A DNA stretch of 37,796 nucleotides from Rhodanobacter sp. (GTDB taxonomy: Bacteria; Pseudomonadota; Gammaproteobacteria; Xanthomonadales; Rhodanobacteraceae): NCBI GenBank assembly GCA_022730295.1, contig DZCM01000010.1, forward strand, positions 1-37,796. The letters run 5' to 3'. Both the position numbers and the translations under genes were made by a program. Below, piece after piece: positions 34,881-37,796 of the stretch. Under the pieces are notes generated by a model. That model was not told the DNA's origin, did not search any database, and saw nothing but the letters and a program-made list of their open reading frames with translations. The first letter of the stretch is position 1. Each line of letters begins with the position of its first letter.

Positions 34881-37277
34881 ATGAGCGCGCAACCGAAAGA
34901 GTCCGCGCCACCGGTCGAGATGGTGGAGCTTGAAATCGATGGCCACCCGGTCAAGGCGCCCAAGGGGTCGATGATCATTCAGGCCACCGATACGGCGAAG
35001 ATTCCGGTGCCGCGTTTCTGCTATCACGAGAAGCTGCCGATTGCGGCCAACTGCCGCCAGTGCATGGTGGAAGTGGAGATGGGCGGCAAGCTGGTGCCGA
35101 AGCCGCAGCCCGCCTGCGCCACGCCGGTGGCGGCCGGCATGAAGGTGTTCACGCGCTCGCCCAACGCGATGGCGTGGCAGCGCAACACCATGGAATTCCT
35201 GCTGATCAATCACCCGCTGGATTGCCCGATCTGCGATCAGGGTGGCGAGTGCGAGTTGCAGGACATCTCGATGGGTTATGGCCGTTCGGTCACCCGCTTC
35301 ACCGAGCGCAAGCGCACCGTCAGCGACGAGAACATCGGCCCGCTGGTGGCGACCGAGATGACGCGTTGCATCCATTGCACGCGTTGTGTACGTTTCGTGG
35401 GCGAGATCGCGGGCACGCACGAACTCGGCGACATGAGTCGCGGCGACCGCCACGTGATCGGCACCTACATCGGCCGCACGATTGAATCCGAACTTTCCGG
35501 CAACGTCATCGACGTGTGCCCGGTGGGTGCGCTCACCGACAAGGTCTATCAGTTCAAGGCGCGCGCCTGGGAGATGATCGCCAAGCCGTCGATCGGTTAC
35601 CACGACGCGCTGGGTTCAAACCTGTGGCTGCACACCAAGGGCGGCAAGACCCTGCGCGTGGTCCCGCGTGACAATGAAGCCATCAACGAATGCTGGCTGG
35701 CCGATCGCGACCGCTACAGCCACGAAGGTTTGTACGCCGACGATCGCGCCGAAAAGCCGCTGATCCGCAAGGGCGGCGAGCTGGCCGAGGTCGAGTGGGA
35801 CGAAGCCATTGCGTTCGTCGCCGAAGGGTTGAAGCAGCGCGGCAGCGATGTCGGTGTACTGCTCGCGCCGATGACGTCATGCGAAGAGGGTGCCTTGCTC
35901 GCGCAACTCGTGCGCGGTCTCGGCAGCGAACACATCGACCATCGCCTGCGCATACAGGATTTCAGCGACGGCGGCCCGGCAGGGCAGGATTTCGAAATGC
36001 CGGTGGAGCAGGTGCAGAATGTCACCGCCGCGTTGGTGATCGGCTGCAACCCGCGCACCGAAATGCCTTTGCTCAATCACCGTTTGCGCCACGCCAGCCG
36101 CCATGATGCCGCGAAGCATCCGGTGTCCAATCCCGCGCACTACGACGTGTCCGAAGTGCATGGCGCGAAAATTTTTGCGTTGAATCCCGTCCACTTCGAC
36201 GCCAACTTCGATATGGCCGGCGACAAGGCTTTCGCGCCGCAGGATTTCGTCGATGCGCTGCTGATCACGGCGAAGGCCGCGGGCGCGACGACTGACGATC
36301 CCGCGCTGGCCGCTGCGATCGCCAGTGCCGATGACAAGGACGATGCGCGCCAGTGGGCCGCGGCCTTGCGCGATGCGGAATCGTCGGTGGTGATCCTTGG
36401 GGACGCCGCGACCCAGCATCCGCAAGCAGCGTGGTTGCGCGCCCTGGCGCGTGCGATCGCGAAAGCCACGGACAGCGCGTTCAATGAATTGCCATCCGGC
36501 GCCAATGCGGTGGGTCTGGCGCGCGTCGGCGCGCAGTCGGCCGGCGGTGCCAAGGCGCTGCTTGAGCAAGCACCGAAGGCGCTGATCACCTGGCAGGTCG
36601 GCTCGCAGGACAGCTATGCGCCGTCGGCGTACGACCATGCGCGCAAGTCCGCCGGTTTTTACGTTTACGCCGGCGCCTATGCCTGCGAGGGCGTGCGGAA
36701 AACCGCGCATGCGGTGCTGCCGTTGGGCCTGCCGCCGGAAATCGACGGCACCTACGTGAACGTCGATGGCATCGTGCAGTCGGTCGCAGCCGGATCAACG
36801 TTGCCGGGCGATGCGCGGCCGGGCTGGAAGGTGTTGCGCGCACTGGGTGCCGCGCTCGAGGTTGCGGGTTTCGACTTCGTTGATCTTGGCGATGTGCGCA
36901 AGCAGATTGCCGCGCAACTCGAGCAGCTGGTGGCGGCGGCGCCGCAGGCGCTGGGTCAACGCGTGGCCACCGCCGCGGGTGCGCTCACGCGCGTCGCGAC
37001 GGTCGGCATTTATCGTGGAGATGCGGTGGTGCGGCGTGCCACCGCCCTGCAGAAGCATCCCCTGAATCACGCGGCGGCATTGCGCATCTGCGTGGATGAC
37101 GCGCGTGCACGTGGCCTGATCGACGGCGGCAAGGCCGACGTCGATGGCGTGGTGTTGCCGGTTGCGATCGACGCGGCGGTTCCGAAGGGTTGCGCGTGGA
37201 TCGAAGCCGGGTTCGCGGCGACCGCATCGCTGCCGCCGCACGGCGCGGCACTCACGATCAAGGCGGTAGCCGCATGA
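34881..37277 (+). CDS. nuoG: NADH-quinone oxidoreductase subunit G
   Basis: A 798-residue 75-kDa subunit with the chain of iron-sulfur clusters from FMN towards NuoB. The N-terminal ferredoxin domain has [23 protein letters not shown] and PACATPV; a His/Cys site follows in [22 protein letters not shown] in parts, then [13 protein letters not shown] and [13 protein letters not shown] for N4 and N5. The C-terminal two thirds is a molybdopterin-oxidoreductase-like fold without cofactor. It is typical length. The start follows the palindrome by 40 bp, and nuoH overlaps its stop (ATGA). Confidence 0.95.
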   Translation: MSAQPKESAPPVEMVELEIDGHPVKAPKGSMIIQATDTAKIPVPRFCYHEKLPIAANCRQCMVEVEMGGKLVPKPQPACATPVAAGMKVFTRSPNAMAWQRNTMEFLLINHPLDCPICDQGGECELQDISMGYGRSVTRFTERKRTVSDENIGPLVATEMTRCIHCTRCVRFVGEIAGTHELGDMSRGDRHVIGTYIGRTIESELSGNVIDVCPVGALTDKVYQFKARAWEMIAKPSIGYHDALGSNLWLHTKGGKTLRVVPRDNEAINECWLADRDRYSHEGLYADDRAEKPLIRKGGELAEVEWDEAIAFVAEGLKQRGSDVGVLLAPMTSCEEGALLAQLVRGLGSEHIDHRLRIQDFSDGGPAGQDFEMPVEQVQNVTAALVIGCNPRTEMPLLNHRLRHASRHDAAKHPVSNPAHYDVSEVHGAKIFALNPVHFDANFDMAGDKAFAPQDFVDALLITAKAAGATTDDPALAAAIASADDKDDARQWAAALRDAESSVVILGDAATQHPQAAWLRALARAIAKATDSAFNELPSGANAVGLARVGAQSAGGAKALLEQAPKALITWQVGSQDSYAPSAYDHARKSAGFYVYAGAYACEGVRKTAHAVLPLGLPPEIDGTYVNVDGIVQSVAAGSTLPGDARPGWKVLRALGAALEVAGFDFVDLGDVRKQIAAQLEQLVAAAPQALGQRVATAAGALTRVATVGIYRGDAVVRRATALQKHPLNHAAALRICVDDARARGLIDGGKADVDGVVLPVAIDAAVPKGCAWIEAGFAATASLPPHGAALTIKAVAA

Positions 37278-37796
37278 ACATGAATTCCGACGCGATGATC
37301 GTGCTGTGGACGCTCGCCAAGATCCTCATCGTTGCGGTGCCCGTGATCATCACGGTCGCGTTCTACGTGTGGTGGGAACGCAAGGTGATCGGTTGGATGC
37401 ATGTGCGCATGGGGCCGAACAAGATCGGTCCGTTCGGCCTGCTGCAGGCATTCGCGGATGTGACCAAGCTCCTGATCAAGGAGATCATCATCCCGACCAA
37501 TGCCAATCGGTTCCTGTATTTCACCGCGCCCTTGCTGTCGGTGATCCCGGCGCTGGCGGTGTGGGCGATCGTGCCGTTCGACCAGGGTTTGGTGATTTCC
37601 AACGCCAACGCCGGCGTGTTGTTCCTTTTGGCGATGACGTCCCTCGGCGTGTACGGCATCATCCTTGCCGGCTGGGCGTCCAACTCGCGCTACGCGCTGC
37701 TGGGCGCAATGCGTTCGGCCGCGCAGGTGATTTCCTACGAGATCTGCATGGGCATGGCGCTGGTGTGCGTGCTGGTATTGGCCGGCAGCCTCAACT
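37274..37796 (+). CDS. nuoH: NADH-quinone oxidoreductase subunit H (5' part, truncated by the window)
   Basis: The first 174 codons of the membrane subunit that, with NuoB and NuoD, forms the quinone channel. The translation starts [19 protein letters not shown], then [21 protein letters not shown] and [11 protein letters not shown], all NuoH signatures, with several hydrophobic helices. The frame is open to the last base, so only the 5' half is visible. The start overlaps the nuoG stop (ATGA); ATG 37280 is an alternative start. Confidence 0.95.
   Translation, partial: MNMNSDAMIVLWTLAKILIVAVPVIITVAFYVWWERKVIGWMHVRMGPNKIGPFGLLQAFADVTKLLIKEIIIPTNANRFLYFTAPLLSVIPALAVWAIVPFDQGLVISNANAGVLFLLAMTSLGVYGIILAGWASNSRYALLGAMRSAAQVISYEICMGMALVCVLVLAGSLN

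Noticed and set aside
34881-37277. Possible molybdopterin enzyme activity in NuoG.
   Set aside because: The fold is shared, but NuoG subunits carry no cofactor and the gene sits in a normal nuo operon.

Overview
This is a GC-rich chromosomal segment that looks like a gammaproteobacterium of the Xanthomonadales/Lysobacterales, most likely Rhodanobacteraceae. That placement is an inference from gene order and protein character: kdsD-kdsC-lptCAB-rpoN-hpf-hprK-rapZ-EIIA-ptsH-ptsI, purM-purN-DUF3108, tpiA-secG-tRNA-Leu-nuo, and a fused cysNC. I see no prophage, integrase, transposase, CRISPR array or rRNA. Most of the window is housekeeping DNA with short, often overlapping gene junctions.

Layout. 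1-4 kb, minus strand: a PemK/MazF-type toxin with its small antitoxin, an enoyl-CoA isomerase-like protein and a DUF4139 protein. 3.2-13.5 kb, minus strand: kdsD, kdsC, lptC, lptA, lptB, rpoN, hpf, hprK, rapZ, EIIA-Man, ptsH, ptsI (in transcription order). This links Kdo and LPS transport to sigma-54 and a regulatory PTS with no sugar permease. 13.7-15.2 kb, plus strand: ibaG-murA. 15.24-16.57 kb: the only large gene-free stretch, packed with diverged hairpin repeats. 16.6-19.1 kb, minus strand: purM-purN-DUF3108. 19.2-22.4 kb, plus strand: DUF2066, CDP-alcohol phosphatidyltransferase, AI-2E family protein, hda. 22.4-24.2 kb, minus strand: amgK-murU (cell-wall sugar recycling). 24.3-27.4 kb, plus strand: cysD-cysNC (sulfate activation). 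Then an SDR (minus), tpiA, secG, tRNA-Leu(GAG) with a strong terminator, and nuoABCDEFG plus the start of nuoH, which runs off the end.

The unusual content is between the genes. Several families of short palindromic or tandem repeats occur. A three-copy hairpin unit at 15.7-16.1 kb shows compensatory base changes in its stems. A composite element of two hairpins plus a 7-bp tandem repeat ends exactly at the stop codons of the DUF4139 gene and kdsD. The same 7-bp repeat is read in frame as the N terminus of PurN. Inverted-repeat elements sit inside the cysD-cysNC and nuoF-nuoG junctions and cover the end of murU. A perfect 12-bp hairpin covers the ribosome binding site of hprK. I found no complete novel multi-gene system; the repeats and the hprK hairpin are the best leads.
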